The translations under genes and the position numbers were made by a program. A stretch of DNA of 64,000 nt, taken from positions 186,001-250,000 of the forward strand of contig NZ_LWKZ01000027.1 of assembly GCF_001905005.1 (NCBI RefSeq), given 5' to 3'. The notes beneath the pieces are model-generated. The model saw nothing but the letters and a program-made list of their open reading frames with translations. It ran no database searches and was not told the DNA's origin. Shown here in pieces: positions 25,814 to 34,082 of the stretch; the stretch's first letter is position 1, and each line of letters opens with the position of its first letter. The DNA is from Streptomyces sp. CB02923 (GTDB lineage: Bacteria > Actinomycetota > Actinomycetes > Streptomycetales > Streptomycetaceae).

Positions 25814-27211
25814 TCACACCGCCGCCAGTACGTCGCTTCCGGCCGTGATGCCCTTGGTGGAGGCAATCACGCCGCGCAGTTTCTTGGCGAGGGCCTCGTA
25901 GAACATGCTGAGCGGAAACTCGTCCGGCAGGACGTCGTCGACGAGCTTGCGCGGCGGCTTGTCGAGGTCGAGCGCGTCGGGTCCCTTGGCCCAGACGGAG
26001 CCGGGGTGCGGGGCGAGGTAGGTCGAGACGAGGTCGTAGGCGGCGAACCAGTGGACCAGCTTGGGCCGGTCGATGCCGTCCCGGTAGAGCTTCTCGATCT
26101 CGCCGCACAGCTGGTTGGTGACCTGCGGGGCCCGCTCCCAGTCGATGTGGAGGGTGTTGTCCGTCCAGCGTACGACGTCGTGCTTGTGCAGGTAGGCGAA
26201 GAGCAGCTGACCGCCGAGGCCGTCGTAGTTGCGCACCCGGTCACCGGTGACCGGGAAGCGGAACATCCGGTCGAAGATGACCGCGTACTGGACGTCGCGG
26301 GCCTGGCGGAAGCCTTCGGCCTCCAGCTTGACGGCCTCCTTGAAGGCGGTCAGGTCGCAGCGCAGCTCCTCCAGGCCGTACATCCAGAACGGCTGGCGCT
26401 GCTTGATCATGAAGGGGTCGAACGGCAGGTCGCCGTGGCTGTGGGTACGGTCGTGGACCATGTCCCAGAGCACGAACGCCTGCTGGCAGCGGTCCTGGTC
26501 GGCGAGCATCCCGCGGATGTCGTCGGGCAGTTCGACGCCCAGCGTCTCGACGGCGGCCTCGCTGACCCGGCGGAAGCGGGCGGCCTCGCGGTCGCAGAAG
26601 ATACCGCCCCAGGTGAAGCGCTCGGGGGCCTCGCGCACGGCGATGGTCTCCGGGAAGAGGACGGCGGAGTTGGTGTCGTACCCGGCGGTGAAGTCCTCGA
26701 AGGTGATGCCGCAGAACAGCGGGTTGTCGTAGCGGGTGCGCTCCAGCTCCGCCAGCCAGTCGGGCCAGACCATGCGCAGCACGACCGCCTCGAAGTTGCG
26801 GTCCGGGTTGCCGTTCTGCGTGTACATGGGGAAGACGACCAGGTGCTGGAGGCCGTCGGCGCGCTGCCGCGCCGGCTGGAAGGCGAGCAGCGAGTCGAGG
26901 AAGTCGGGTACGGCGAAGCCGCCGTCGGCCCAGCGGCGCAGGTCCGCCACGAGCGCCTGATGGTAGGCGGCGTCGTACGGGAGCAGCGGCGCCAGCTCCC
27001 CGATGGCCGATATGGCGCGCTCGACCTCGCGCCGGACGGCGTCGGCAGCGGGTGCGCCCTCGGCGGCGAGGTCGATCGAGCCGTCCTTGGACTGCCACGG
27101 ACGAATGGTCTCGATGGCGTCCTTCAGCTCCGGCCACGCCGGGTGCGCTACTACACGCTCTGCTGTCTCGATGCCCCCCGGGGCACCCACAGGCGAAAGA
27201 ATTTCCGTCAT
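25814..27211 (-). CDS. DUF6421 family protein
   Basis: 465 aa from ATG MTEILSPVGAPGG with a strong GGAGG just upstream. It is a large, soluble, single-domain protein without a signal peptide. Conserved-looking stretches include VFPMYTQNGNPDRNFEAVVL, CGITFEDFTAGYDTNSAVLF, VLWDMVHDRTHSHGDLPFDP (His/Asp cluster, possibly metal-binding) and VRWTDNTLHIDWERAPQV. It is first in an operon with an SDR and a threonine-aldolase-type enzyme, so a metabolic role is likely; the reaction is unknown. DUF assignment is from pattern memory. Confidence 0.8.
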   Translation of the reverse strand: MTEILSPVGAPGGIETAERVVAHPAWPELKDAIETIRPWQSKDGSIDLAAEGAPAADAVRREVERAISAIGELAPLLPYDAAYHQALVADLRRWADGGFAVPDFLDSLLAFQPARQRADGLQHLVVFPMYTQNGNPDRNFEAVVLRMVWPDWLAELERTRYDNPLFCGITFEDFTAGYDTNSAVLFPETIAVREAPERFTWGGIFCDREAARFRRVSEAAVETLGVELPDDIRGMLADQDRCQQAFVLWDMVHDRTHSHGDLPFDPFMIKQRQPFWMYGLEELRCDLTAFKEAVKLEAEGFRQARDVQYAVIFDRMFRFPVTGDRVRNYDGLGGQLLFAYLHKHDVVRWTDNTLHIDWERAPQVTNQLCGEIEKLYRDGIDRPKLVHWFAAYDLVSTYLAPHPGSVWAKGPDALDLDKPPRKLVDDVLPDEFPLSMFYEALAKKLRGVIASTKGITAGSDVLAAV

Positions 27212-28097
27212 GACTACCCTCCGGCAGGAGATCCTGTTGTCCGGCCACCGTATCCAGGGGTGCTTCGTCACCTCAAGAGCCACAGGGAAAAATCTTTCGT
27301 CAAACCCCCATGGTCACGAATTTTTTTCCTGCCTACCTAAGAGGAAGCGGAAGTTTCTGTCACGCGGGCTCACGGCTGCCACTCATCCTCCAGCCCGCAT
27401 CCCGGAACAGCACGCATGCGTGACGGCGGCCCCCGGAACGATCACCTCATACGGCGCGGAGCGGCGGCCGAGGGGCCGCAGGAGCGGCATCCGGCCCCTG
27501 GGGGCGGGTGGATCCGGCCGATCCCGTCCGCCCGCCGGGCCGCTCCCGTACGGCGCCGCCTCGTGCAGACCACCACGCACACCCGGCGGCCGGGCCCGCC
27601 AACTGCGCCTCCGGGCCGCCCGGACTCCCCGCCGCGCTTCCGCCGCCGCCCCGCACCGCCCGCCCTCGCTTGACCGGTTCCTGTCACTCAGGCCGCCGCG
27701 CGGTCCTCCGCCGCCATCACGAACCGGGCCCAGCGGCCCGCCGCGTCAGCGCGTGAAGGACTCGCCCACGCACGAGTGAGCCGTTTTCCGGGCCGACAGC
27801 GCGGAGGGGGACGGCCGAGGCCCCCGGCGCGCGCCCGTCGCCGCGGAGCGGGCCGCCCAGGACCCGGGAAACGCCCCGGTTCCCGCGTTTTCAGCGGGTA
27901 CGGCCGAGGGCTTGGCAAGCCCCCGTTCCGGCCACGTCACAGGGCTGTCCGACATCGGTTCCGCCGGTCGGGCCGCCCGTTAGGCTGTGCGCCGTTTCGA
28001 GAGAGCAGCCGGTGGGCCCGCGCCCGGCACAGGCCCGGCAGCCGTGCCCCACGGCCGGTACCGCTCTGCCGGCACCCCCGACAGAAACGAGGCAGCC
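27212..28097. other. Long intergenic region with an AT-rich inverted repeat
   Basis: Nearly 900 bp lie between the divergent DUF6421 and GDPD starts. An AT-rich patch (27283-27360) contains an imperfect inverted repeat at 27286-27329, GGAAAAATCTTTCGT facing ACGAATTTTTTTCC, inside the probable DUF6421 leader. From 27380 onward the DNA is GC-rich with open frames on several strands, but none has a good ribosome site or protein-like composition. I see no supported gene there. Confidence 0.5.
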
Positions 28098-28781
28098 TTG
28101 TCCTTTCTCACCATCGGACACCGCGGGATGATGGGCGTCGAGCCGGAGAACACCCTGCGCTCGTTCGTCCGCGCCGAACGCGAAGGTCTCGACGTCATCG
28201 AGCTGGACCTGCACCTGAGCAAGGACGGCGCGCTCGTGGTCATGCACGACGCGGACGTGGACCGCACGACCGACGGGACCGGTCCGGTCGCCGACCGCAC
28301 CCTGGCCGAACTGCGCGACCTCGACGCCGGTGACGGCGAGCGCGTCCCGGTGTTCGAGGAAGTCGTGGACGCGGTGCGGGCGCCGCTCCAGGCGGAGATC
28401 AAGGACGCGGCCGCCGCCCGCGCGCTCGCGGACCTGCTGCGCGCCCGCGACCTGACGTCCCGGGTCGAGGTGATCTCCTTCCACGACGAGGCGCTGGTCA
28501 CGGTCTCCCGGCTGCTGCCCGGCGTACGGACCGCGCTGGTCGCCGAGCACTACGGCACCGACGTGGTGGACCGCGCGCTGGCCGTGGGCGCCTCGGCGCT
28601 CTCCCTCGACATCCGCCGGCTCACCCTGGAGCTGGTGGACCGCGCCCACACCGCACAGCTGCGCGTCTTCGGCTGGACCGTCAACACCCACGACCAGCTC
28701 CGGCTCAGCCGCGGGCTGGGGCTGGACGGCGTCGTGACCGACTTCCCCGAGATCCGGCGGGCGGTGCGCTTCACGGCCTGA
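28098..28781 (+). CDS. Glycerophosphodiester phosphodiesterase family protein
   Basis: 227 aa from a TTG start (LSFLTIGHRG) preceded by a GAGG site. The GDPD TIM-barrel motifs are clear: GHRGMMGVEPENTLRSF (catalytic His and Asn/Glu), VIELDLHLSKDGALVVMHD (metal Glu/Asp and His), DRTTDGTG, and the end motif LGLDGVVTDFPE. It should hydrolyse glycerophosphodiesters to glycerol-3-phosphate and an alcohol, and lacks a signal peptide, so it is cytoplasmic. The reading frame continues upstream to 27987, but those residues look non-coding. Confidence 0.9.
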   Translation: MSFLTIGHRGMMGVEPENTLRSFVRAEREGLDVIELDLHLSKDGALVVMHDADVDRTTDGTGPVADRTLAELRDLDAGDGERVPVFEEVVDAVRAPLQAEIKDAAAARALADLLRARDLTSRVEVISFHDEALVTVSRLLPGVRTALVAEHYGTDVVDRALAVGASALSLDIRRLTLELVDRAHTAQLRVFGWTVNTHDQLRLSRGLGLDGVVTDFPEIRRAVRFTA

Positions 28782-28803
28782 GGCCGCGGCCGCGCGGCAC
28801 TCG

Positions 28804-29352
28804 TCAAGCGTCTCCGCCCTGGTCGAGCCTCTTGACCAGCAGCTCGAATTCCAGGTCGGGGCGCTGCGGGATGCCGAACCGCTCGTCGCCGTACGGGAAC
28901 GGGAACATCCGGCCGGTACGCCGGTAGCCGCGCCGCTCGTACCAGGCGATCAGGTCGTCGCGCTGCCGGATGACGGTCATCCGCATCTCGGCCGCGTCCC
29001 ACTCGGCGCGGGCGGTGCGCTCCGCCTCGGCCATGATGACCTTGCCGAAGCCGCCGCCCTGGAGGGCCGGCCGGACCGCGAACATTCCGAAGTACACGTG
29101 GTCGCCGCGGTGTTCGAGCTGGCAGCAGGCGACGATCTGCCCGGCGTTCTCGGCGAGCAGCAGCCGGCTCTTCGCGTCGCGCACCACGGCCGCGACACCC
29201 GCGGGGTCGGTGCGCTGCCCCTCCAGCAGGTCCGCCTCGGTGGTCCAGCCGGCCCGGCTAGCGTCGCCACGGTAGGCGGACTCGATCAGCTCGACGACCG
29301 CCGGGACGTCGGCCTCGGTGGCGGATCTGTAGGTCAGCTCGACGGTCGTCAT
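28804..29352 (-). CDS. GNAT family N-acetyltransferase
   Basis: 182 aa. It begins with the usual GNAT first strand (YRSATEADVPAVVELIESAY). The acetyl-CoA motif A is present as MFAVRPALQGGGFGKVIMAEAER, followed by MRMTVIRQRDDLIAWYERRGYRRTGR. The acceptor (amine, amino acid or protein) cannot be deduced. It is convergent with the GDPD gene, 22 bp apart, and divergent from the VOC gene. Confidence 0.9.
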   Translation of the reverse strand: MTTVELTYRSATEADVPAVVELIESAYRGDASRAGWTTEADLLEGQRTDPAGVAAVVRDAKSRLLLAENAGQIVACCQLEHRGDHVYFGMFAVRPALQGGGFGKVIMAEAERTARAEWDAAEMRMTVIRQRDDLIAWYERRGYRRTGRMFPFPYGDERFGIPQRPDLEFELLVKRLDQGGDA

Positions 29353-29550
29353 GGGCGGAGGTCCTCTCGGTGGCGTACGGCGCGGCGGTACGGGCGCCGC
29401 GCCGGAGCGCCGCGCACGGTACGGCCGTACCGGAGGCTAACAAGAGCGACCGGACGGCCACCCGGGCCGTCCGGTGTTCCGCCACCTCGGCGGACGGCTT
29501 CCGAAAACGCCCCCGTGATCCGCGGCGCCCGGAGGCGTAGGGTCCGCAGC

Positions 29551-29943
29551 ATGGTGCATGTACTGAGCAGCAGGGTGCTGGTGCGGCCGTCCGACCCGGA
29601 GCGGTCGCGGGAGTTCTACGGCCGCGCGCTGGGCCTGGCGATCTACCGCGAATTCGGTACGGGCCCGGAACGCGGAACGGTCTACTTCCTCGGCGGCGGC
29701 TTCCTGGAGGTCTCCGGCCGCTCCCCCGAGCCGCCTACGGCCACGCTCCAACTGTGGCTTCAGGTGGACGACGCGGCCGCCGCGCACGAGGAGCTGGCGG
29801 CCCGGGGAGTGGAGATCCTGCGCCCGCCGGTGCGGGAGCCGTGGGGCCTGGTCGAGATGTGGATCGCGGACCCGGACGGCCACCGGATCGTCCTGACCGA
29901 GGTCCCGGCCGACCACCCGCTGCGGTACCGGCCCGGCATCTGA
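29551..29943 (+). CDS. VOC family (glyoxalase-like) protein
   Basis: 130 aa from ATG MVHVLSSRVLVRPSD. It is a single vicinal-oxygen-chelate unit pair: DPERSREFYGRALGLAIYREFG, LQLWLQVDDAAAAHEELAARG and MWIADPDGHRIVLTEVP. The terminal Asp-Pro-Asp-Gly-His pattern is typical of glyoxalase/bleomycin-resistance/dioxygenase folds. It probably works as a dimer binding a metal. The substrate is unknown. Confidence 0.87.
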   Translation: MVHVLSSRVLVRPSDPERSREFYGRALGLAIYREFGTGPERGTVYFLGGGFLEVSGRSPEPPTATLQLWLQVDDAAAAHEELAARGVEILRPPVREPWGLVEMWIADPDGHRIVLTEVPADHPLRYRPGI

Positions 29944-30302
29944 CCGCCCCGGCGTACGGCCTCCGCCTCCCGGGGGCCCGTGTCCCCGGAGTCCGTGTCC
30001 TGGGAGTCCGCCTCCCCAGGGCCCGCCTCCCCGGCCCCGCGCCCTGACGCCCCGTACTGCCGGTCTGCCGTCCTGCCGTCCCGGCGCCCTTCTGTCCCGC
30101 CGTCCCGCCGTCCCGCCGTCCCGCCGCGCATGCTCCCCGTCTGCGCCCGTGCGCTCCCGATTCAGGGTTTCCCGCGGGCGTCCGTGGGCCGTCCGCGGGG
30201 CACGATGCCGCTGTACGGGGCTGCACGACACCGGGCCGCGCGACACCGCGCCGGCCACGCCGCCCGCGTGCGACCGCCGTACGGGCTCGCGGGGAGGACG
30301 CC
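29944..30302. other. Low-complexity intergenic region
   Basis: No convincing gene. The first part is C/G-rich with degenerate GGAGTCCG/CTCCCC repeats. At 30094-30125 there are four exact tandem copies of the 8-mer GTCCCGCC. The last ~100 bp should hold the promoter of the DUF5134 gene. Confidence 0.6.
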
Positions 30303-30893
30303 GTGCACGGACCGCCTTGGGTCGGATGGCTGCTGGTGCTGCTGTGCGCCGGAGCAGGGGCGTACTGCCTGTCGAGCGTGCGGCGCGGTACGGCCGCGCA
30401 GCGGCGGGAAGCGCGCGGTGAGGCGCTCATGGGGCTGGGCATGGCGGCGATGGCGGTGCCCGCCTCCGCCGTGGCGCAGCCGTCCTGGACGCCATGGGCG
30501 TTCGCGGCCGTCTTCGGTGCCGCGGGCCTGTGGGCGCTGCTGCTGAGGCATCCGCACCACGCGGTGGGCGCGGCGGCGATGGTCTACATGGCCCTCGCCA
30601 TGGTGTCCGTCCCCGGCGGCGGGCCGGAGGGCGGCGGGCACGCGGCGCACACGGAATCCATGGAGCGGGCAGGGGCGATGGGGCCGGGTGGCCTGCCCGC
30701 GTTCACGGCGCTGCTGCTGGCGTACTACGCCGTGTACGTCGTCGTCGCCGGTGTGCGGCTGGCACCGGCAGCCACCCCGGATGCGGCGGACGTCGGCACG
30801 GCGGTCCCGGTGCGGGCCGCGTGGCCGGAGGTGGTGGGGGCGTGCCGGGTGGCGATGGGCATCGGCATGTTCGCGATGCTGCTGGCCCTGTGA
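30303..30893 (+). CDS. DUF5134 family membrane protein
   Basis: 196 aa from GTG. Five to six hydrophobic segments are visible (GWLLVLLCAGAGAYCL, ALMGLGMAAMAVP, PWAFAAVFGAAGLWALLL, AAAMVYMALAMVS, FTALLLAYYAVYVVVAGV and the C-terminal VAMGIGMFAMLLAL). His-rich loops (RHPHH, GGGHAAHTE) and a Met-rich pattern recall DUF5134 proteins, which are often found near copper-related genes. A metal link here is inference. Two 21-bp tandem repeats overlap its stop codon. Confidence 0.78.
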   Translation: MHGPPWVGWLLVLLCAGAGAYCLSSVRRGTAAQRREARGEALMGLGMAAMAVPASAVAQPSWTPWAFAAVFGAAGLWALLLRHPHHAVGAAAMVYMALAMVSVPGGGPEGGGHAAHTESMERAGAMGPGGLPAFTALLLAYYAVYVVVAGVRLAPAATPDAADVGTAVPVRAAWPEVVGACRVAMGIGMFAMLLAL

Positions 30894-30943
30894 GCGGATG
30901 CCGAAGCCCTGTGAGCGGATGCCCAAGGAGGGCGGATGCCGAA
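30885..30943. repeat. 21-bp tandem repeat overlapping a stop codon
   Basis: GCCCTGTGAGCGGATGCCSAA occurs twice in tandem (30885-30905, 30906-30926), and a degenerate third copy follows. The first copy contains the stop codon of the DUF5134 gene. Confidence 0.75.
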
Positions 30944-31051
30944 GGAGGACGGCCTCTCCTGAGCGCCGCCCGCCTCGGATGCCGGTGGTATACGTCACTT
31001 CCGGCGCGAGATCGTACCTCGCGGTAGCCGCGCGCTCATAGGCTGACGCCC

Positions 31052-31990
31052 ATGATGGTCCCTCTCGCGCTGATGATGCTCGGCGCGCTGGCTGCGGCGA
31101 TGGCGCCGCGCCTGATGGCCCGCGCCGACTGGCCCGACCGCGAACCGGTGCTCGCCCTGTGGGTGTGGCAGTGCGTGGTCGCCGCCGTCCTGCTGTGCTG
31201 CGTCCTCGCGATGTCGCTCTGCGGCGCCGCCGCGTGGGAAGCCGTGCGCAGCCACCTCTTCGGCCACGCGCCGCGCGTCGTCGTCGAGGCGTACGCGCTC
31301 AAGGCGTACGGCCCCTGGTCCGGAGTGCTGGCCGCGGTCCTGGCGTGCGGCGGCGCGTGGACGGCCGTCATGCTCACCCGCGAGGTGCGCGGCGCCCACG
31401 CCCGGCGCCGGCAGCGGCGCGCCGATCTGCTGCTGCGCTCCCCGCTGCTGCCCGGCGAGCAGCCGACGGCCGACCGGCTCGTGGTCCTGGAGGGCGATCG
31501 CCCCGAGGCGTGGTGGCTGCACGGGTCCGCCGCCCAACTGGTCATCACCACTTCGGCGTTGCGCCGCCTGAAGGGCCGTCAGCTCGACGCGCTGATCGCC
31601 CACGAGCAGGGGCACGCGCGGGCCCGCCACGACGTCCTGCTGCACTGCGCGTCGGCGCTCGCGACCGGCTTCCCGCAGGTGCCGGTCTTCGCCGCGTTCC
31701 GCGACCAGGTGCACCGGCTGGTCGAACTGGCCGCCGACGACGTGGCCTCGCGCCGTTTCGGACGGCTGACGATCGCCCTGGCCCTGGTCGAACTCAACGA
31801 GGACCGCGGGGTGTTCGGACCGTGCCCCGCCCAGTGCGCCCAGGTCCCGCACCGGGTGCACCGGCTGCTGGCCCCCGCGCCGCGCTTCACTCCCGGCCGC
31901 CGGCTGCGGATGACGGCGGTCGCGGCACTGGTCCCGGCCGTCCCGCTGCTGGTGACGTTCATGCCGGGGTTGAGCGCGCTGACGGGCTGA
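31052..31990 (+). CDS. M56 family membrane metallopeptidase (BlaR1/HtpX-like)
   Basis: 312 aa. Membrane segments lie at about 3-22, 35-58, 88-108 and near the C terminus (VAALVPAVPLLVTFMPG). The zinc-protease motif is HEQGH (184-188), followed about 30 residues later by RLVELAADDVASRRFG, which supplies the third ligand. Relatives are M56/M48 peptidases that act with BlaI/MecI repressors; no such repressor gene is adjacent here. There is no penicillin-binding sensor domain, so an antibiotic-sensor role is not supported. Confidence 0.88.
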   Translation: MMVPLALMMLGALAAAMAPRLMARADWPDREPVLALWVWQCVVAAVLLCCVLAMSLCGAAAWEAVRSHLFGHAPRVVVEAYALKAYGPWSGVLAAVLACGGAWTAVMLTREVRGAHARRRQRRADLLLRSPLLPGEQPTADRLVVLEGDRPEAWWLHGSAAQLVITTSALRRLKGRQLDALIAHEQGHARARHDVLLHCASALATGFPQVPVFAAFRDQVHRLVELAADDVASRRFGRLTIALALVELNEDRGVFGPCPAQCAQVPHRVHRLLAPAPRFTPGRRLRMTAVAALVPAVPLLVTFMPGLSALTG

Positions 31991-32030
31991 CGTGCCGGGG
32001 CGTGCTGGGGCGTGATGGGGCGTACTAGGG
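31991..32030. repeat. Four tandem 10-bp repeats after a stop codon
   Basis: Consecutive 10-mers of the form CGTGNNGGGG (CGTGCCGGGG, CGTGCTGGGG, CGTGATGGGG, CGTACTAGGG) start directly after the metallopeptidase stop codon. Confidence 0.75.
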
Positions 32031-32221
32031 CGACGTCCGAGGCGCTGAACCGCGGTGCTGACGCGGCGCGGTGCCGACGCGACGCGATGCCGTCACGGCG
32101 CGGCGCTGACCCGCGGAGCCACCGGCGTACGCGGCTCCGGCGGGAGCGCGCGGACGTGCGAACGCCCCCTCGTACGGGGACTTCCTGGCCCTCCCCCACC
32201 CCCCTCCGCAAAGATTCCCCC

Positions 32222-32935
32222 ATGCCCCCCATGCCCCCCAAGCCCCCCAAGCCCCCCGCCCCATCCCTCTCACCACCCCGCCCCCACCTCTTCCGCCACC
32301 CCCTCCCCTCCTTCCTCCCCTGCCTCCTCCTCTCCCTCCTCTTCGCCGTACTCCTCGCCCTCGTGTCCGCCCGCTGGAGCCCGCTGCTCGCGCTCGACCG
32401 GGACATCGCCACGGCCCTGCACCACACGGCCGTCACGGCGCCCGGCCTGACACAGGCCAACAAGGTCTTCTCCGACTGGATCTGGGACCCGTGGACCTTG
32501 CGCGCCCTCCTGGCCGTCGCGTTCATCGCGCTCCTGCGGCGCGGTCAGTGGCTGCTCGGCTGCTGGGTGGTGGTCACGGCAGCGGTGGGCACGGCACTCC
32601 AGCAGGTGCTGAAAGCCCTGGTCGGCCGTCATCGCCCGGTGTGGCCGGACCCCGTCGACTCCGCGCACTACGCGGCTTTTCCTTCCGGCCACGCGATGAC
32701 AGCGGCGGTCGTGGGCGGCCTGGCGCTGTGGCTGCTACGGCTGTACGGAGCACGTCGGCGGTGGCGGTGGGCCGCCGCGGCGCTGGTCGCCGGGTCCGTG
32801 GCGGGTGTCGGATTCACCCGCGTCTACCTGGGGGTCCACTGGGCGACGGACGTGCTCGGCGGCTGGCTGCTGGGCGCTGCCCTGGTGGCGGCCGCGTCGA
32901 CCGCGTACGCCCGCCGGTACGGGACGCACCGGTGA
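32222..32935 (+). CDS. PAP2 superfamily phosphatase
   Basis: 237 aa from ATG MPPMPPKPPKPP. After a Pro-rich N terminus come six hydrophobic segments. The phosphatase motifs are KALVGRHRP, PSGHAMT and RVYLGVHWATD, containing the catalytic His and Asp. It should dephosphorylate a lipid phosphate such as undecaprenyl diphosphate or phosphatidate on the outer membrane face; the substrate is unknown. The open frame extends upstream to 32012 but runs through repeats. The first ~40 codons are encoded by an extremely C-rich strand. Confidence 0.88.
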   Translation: MPPMPPKPPKPPAPSLSPPRPHLFRHPLPSFLPCLLLSLLFAVLLALVSARWSPLLALDRDIATALHHTAVTAPGLTQANKVFSDWIWDPWTLRALLAVAFIALLRRGQWLLGCWVVVTAAVGTALQQVLKALVGRHRPVWPDPVDSAHYAAFPSGHAMTAAVVGGLALWLLRLYGARRRWRWAAAALVAGSVAGVGFTRVYLGVHWATDVLGGWLLGAALVAAASTAYARRYGTHR

Positions 32936-32966
32936 CGGCGGGCCGTCGGCACGACAGGATGGCCCT

Positions 32967-33662
32967 ATGACGATCAAGGGTGTGCTCTTCGACTTCTCCG
33001 GGACGCTGCTGCGCATCGAATCGCCGGAGAGCTGGCTGCGGGCGGTGCTGGCCGAGACCGGGACGGACGTCGCGGAGGAGGACACCGTCCGCCTCGCGGC
33101 GGAGCTGAGCCGCGCCGGCGCGCTGCCCGGCGGTTCCTCGCCGGTGCGCCTGCCGCCCGGTCTGGCCGCTCTCTGGGAGGACCGGGACCGCAGCGCCGGT
33201 CATCACCGCGAGCTGTACACCGGGCTGGCCCGGCAGGTGGCCCTGCCCGACGACGCGTTGTACGACGCGCTGTACGAGCGCCACATGACGCCCGCCGCGT
33301 GGGCGCCGTACCCGGACGCCGCCGCTGTCCTGGGCGAACTGCGGCGGCGCGGCATCCGTACCGGCGTGGTCAGCAACATCGGCTGGGACCTGCGCCCGGT
33401 GCTCCGCGCGCACGGTCTCGACCGCTTCGTCGACAGCTACGTCCTGTCGTACGAGCACGGCATCCAGAAGCCGGACCCGCGGCTGTTCGAGATCGCGTGC
33501 GAGGAGCTGGGGCTGGCGCCCACGGACGTCCTGATGGTCGGCGACGACCGGACGGCGGACGGCGGCGCGACGGCACTCGGCTGCGGCTACCTGCCCGTCG
33601 ACCACCTCCCGGTGACCGACCGCCCGGACGGCCTCCGCCCCGCCCTCGCACTGGCCGGCTGA
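32967..33662 (+). CDS. HAD superfamily hydrolase, subfamily IA-like
   Basis: 231 aa from ATG MTIKGVLFDFSG. Motif I is DFSGT with nucleophile Asp9, but the usual second Asp is Ser11. Motif II appears as TGVVSNIGWDL, motif III includes the Lys of GIQKPDPRLF, and motif IV is VLMVGDDRTADG. A helical cap lies between motifs I and II. The missing acid Asp suggests altered catalysis, so a classical phosphatase activity is uncertain. It lies 31 bp after the PAP2 gene and is probably co-transcribed. Confidence 0.88.
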   Translation: MTIKGVLFDFSGTLLRIESPESWLRAVLAETGTDVAEEDTVRLAAELSRAGALPGGSSPVRLPPGLAALWEDRDRSAGHHRELYTGLARQVALPDDALYDALYERHMTPAAWAPYPDAAAVLGELRRRGIRTGVVSNIGWDLRPVLRAHGLDRFVDSYVLSYEHGIQKPDPRLFEIACEELGLAPTDVLMVGDDRTADGGATALGCGYLPVDHLPVTDRPDGLRPALALAG

Positions 33663-33683
33663 CCACCCACACGACCACCGGCC

Positions 33684-33870
33684 CTACGGCCGCAACACCT
33701 CCGTGTGAACGGCCAGCTTGAACTGGGCGTGCGCCCGGCCGGCGTCCCCGGATGCACGAACATCTGCCACGGGTACGTCTTGTACTGGCCGCTTGCCTTC
33801 TTGCATACCTGGGCTCTGCAGGCGCGACCGCAAAGAAAAGATCGAGCCGATCGGTTCAGCACCTATTGGC
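33684..33870 (-). pseudogene. Possible frameshifted 3' remnant of an unknown gene
   Basis: Two overlapping minus-strand frames each show GC-rich third positions over part of this stretch. One reads VCKKASGQYKTYPWQMFVHP then GTPAG; the next frame continues with HAQFKLAVHTEVLRP and a stop at 33684. Joining them needs one shift near 33738-33745. Neither frame alone has a start or ribosome site. It sits at the left edge of a low-GC island, so it may be debris from insertion. I do not recognise the family. Confidence 0.35.
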
Positions 33871-34010
33871 AGAAGATGGCGGCATCGAGATCGCTGTAGT
33901 CGGGCGGCGAAATAGGACAGCACGCATCAAGATGCACGACGGAACGCGAACTTCCCATTCGGCCCGCAAGTCGGGCGAGATGCTTTTCGGGCAGCCCCTT
34001 GTCGAGACTG
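33871..34010. other. Low-GC spacer without a supported gene
   Basis: Base composition falls below the surrounding DNA. A minus-strand frame (ending near 33863) and a plus-strand frame both run through it, but neither has clear codon bias, a ribosome site or a recognisable domain. Confidence 0.4.
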
Positions 34011-34039
34011 TTGACTCCTACCATTTCCTCGTTGAAAAT
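34011..34039 (+). promoter_or_regulatory. Candidate promoter of the lactococcin-972-like gene
   Basis: TTGACT (34011-34016), a 17-bp spacer, and GAAAAT (34034-34039) resemble a vegetative sigma promoter. It lies 44 bp upstream of the GTG start. Confidence 0.5.
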
Positions 34040-34082
34040 CTCCGCGGAACCCCCACAGGAGGGGTTGAGGAGGGGGAATGTC

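Noticed and set aside
24085..25848. Plus-strand 587-residue open frame
   Set aside because: Antisense shadow of the aldolase and SDR genes, which have clear motifs and ribosome sites on the minus strand.
25009..25866. Apparent 642-residue fusion upstream of the aldolase
   Set aside because: The extra N-terminal residues are the out-of-frame SDR gene. The GTG at 25008 overlapping the SDR stop gives a normal-length aldolase.
27325..27342. Iron-box-like sequence TTAGGTAGGC (minus strand) upstream of DUF6421
   Set aside because: Only the left half resembles the DmdR/IdeR consensus TTAGGTTAGGCTAACCTAA; the right half is poly-A, so it is not supported.
27416..28333. Several open frames between DUF6421 and GDPD
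   Set aside because: All are Arg/Pro/Ala-rich frames of the kind that arise by chance at this GC content; none has a ribosome site plus a protein-like pattern.
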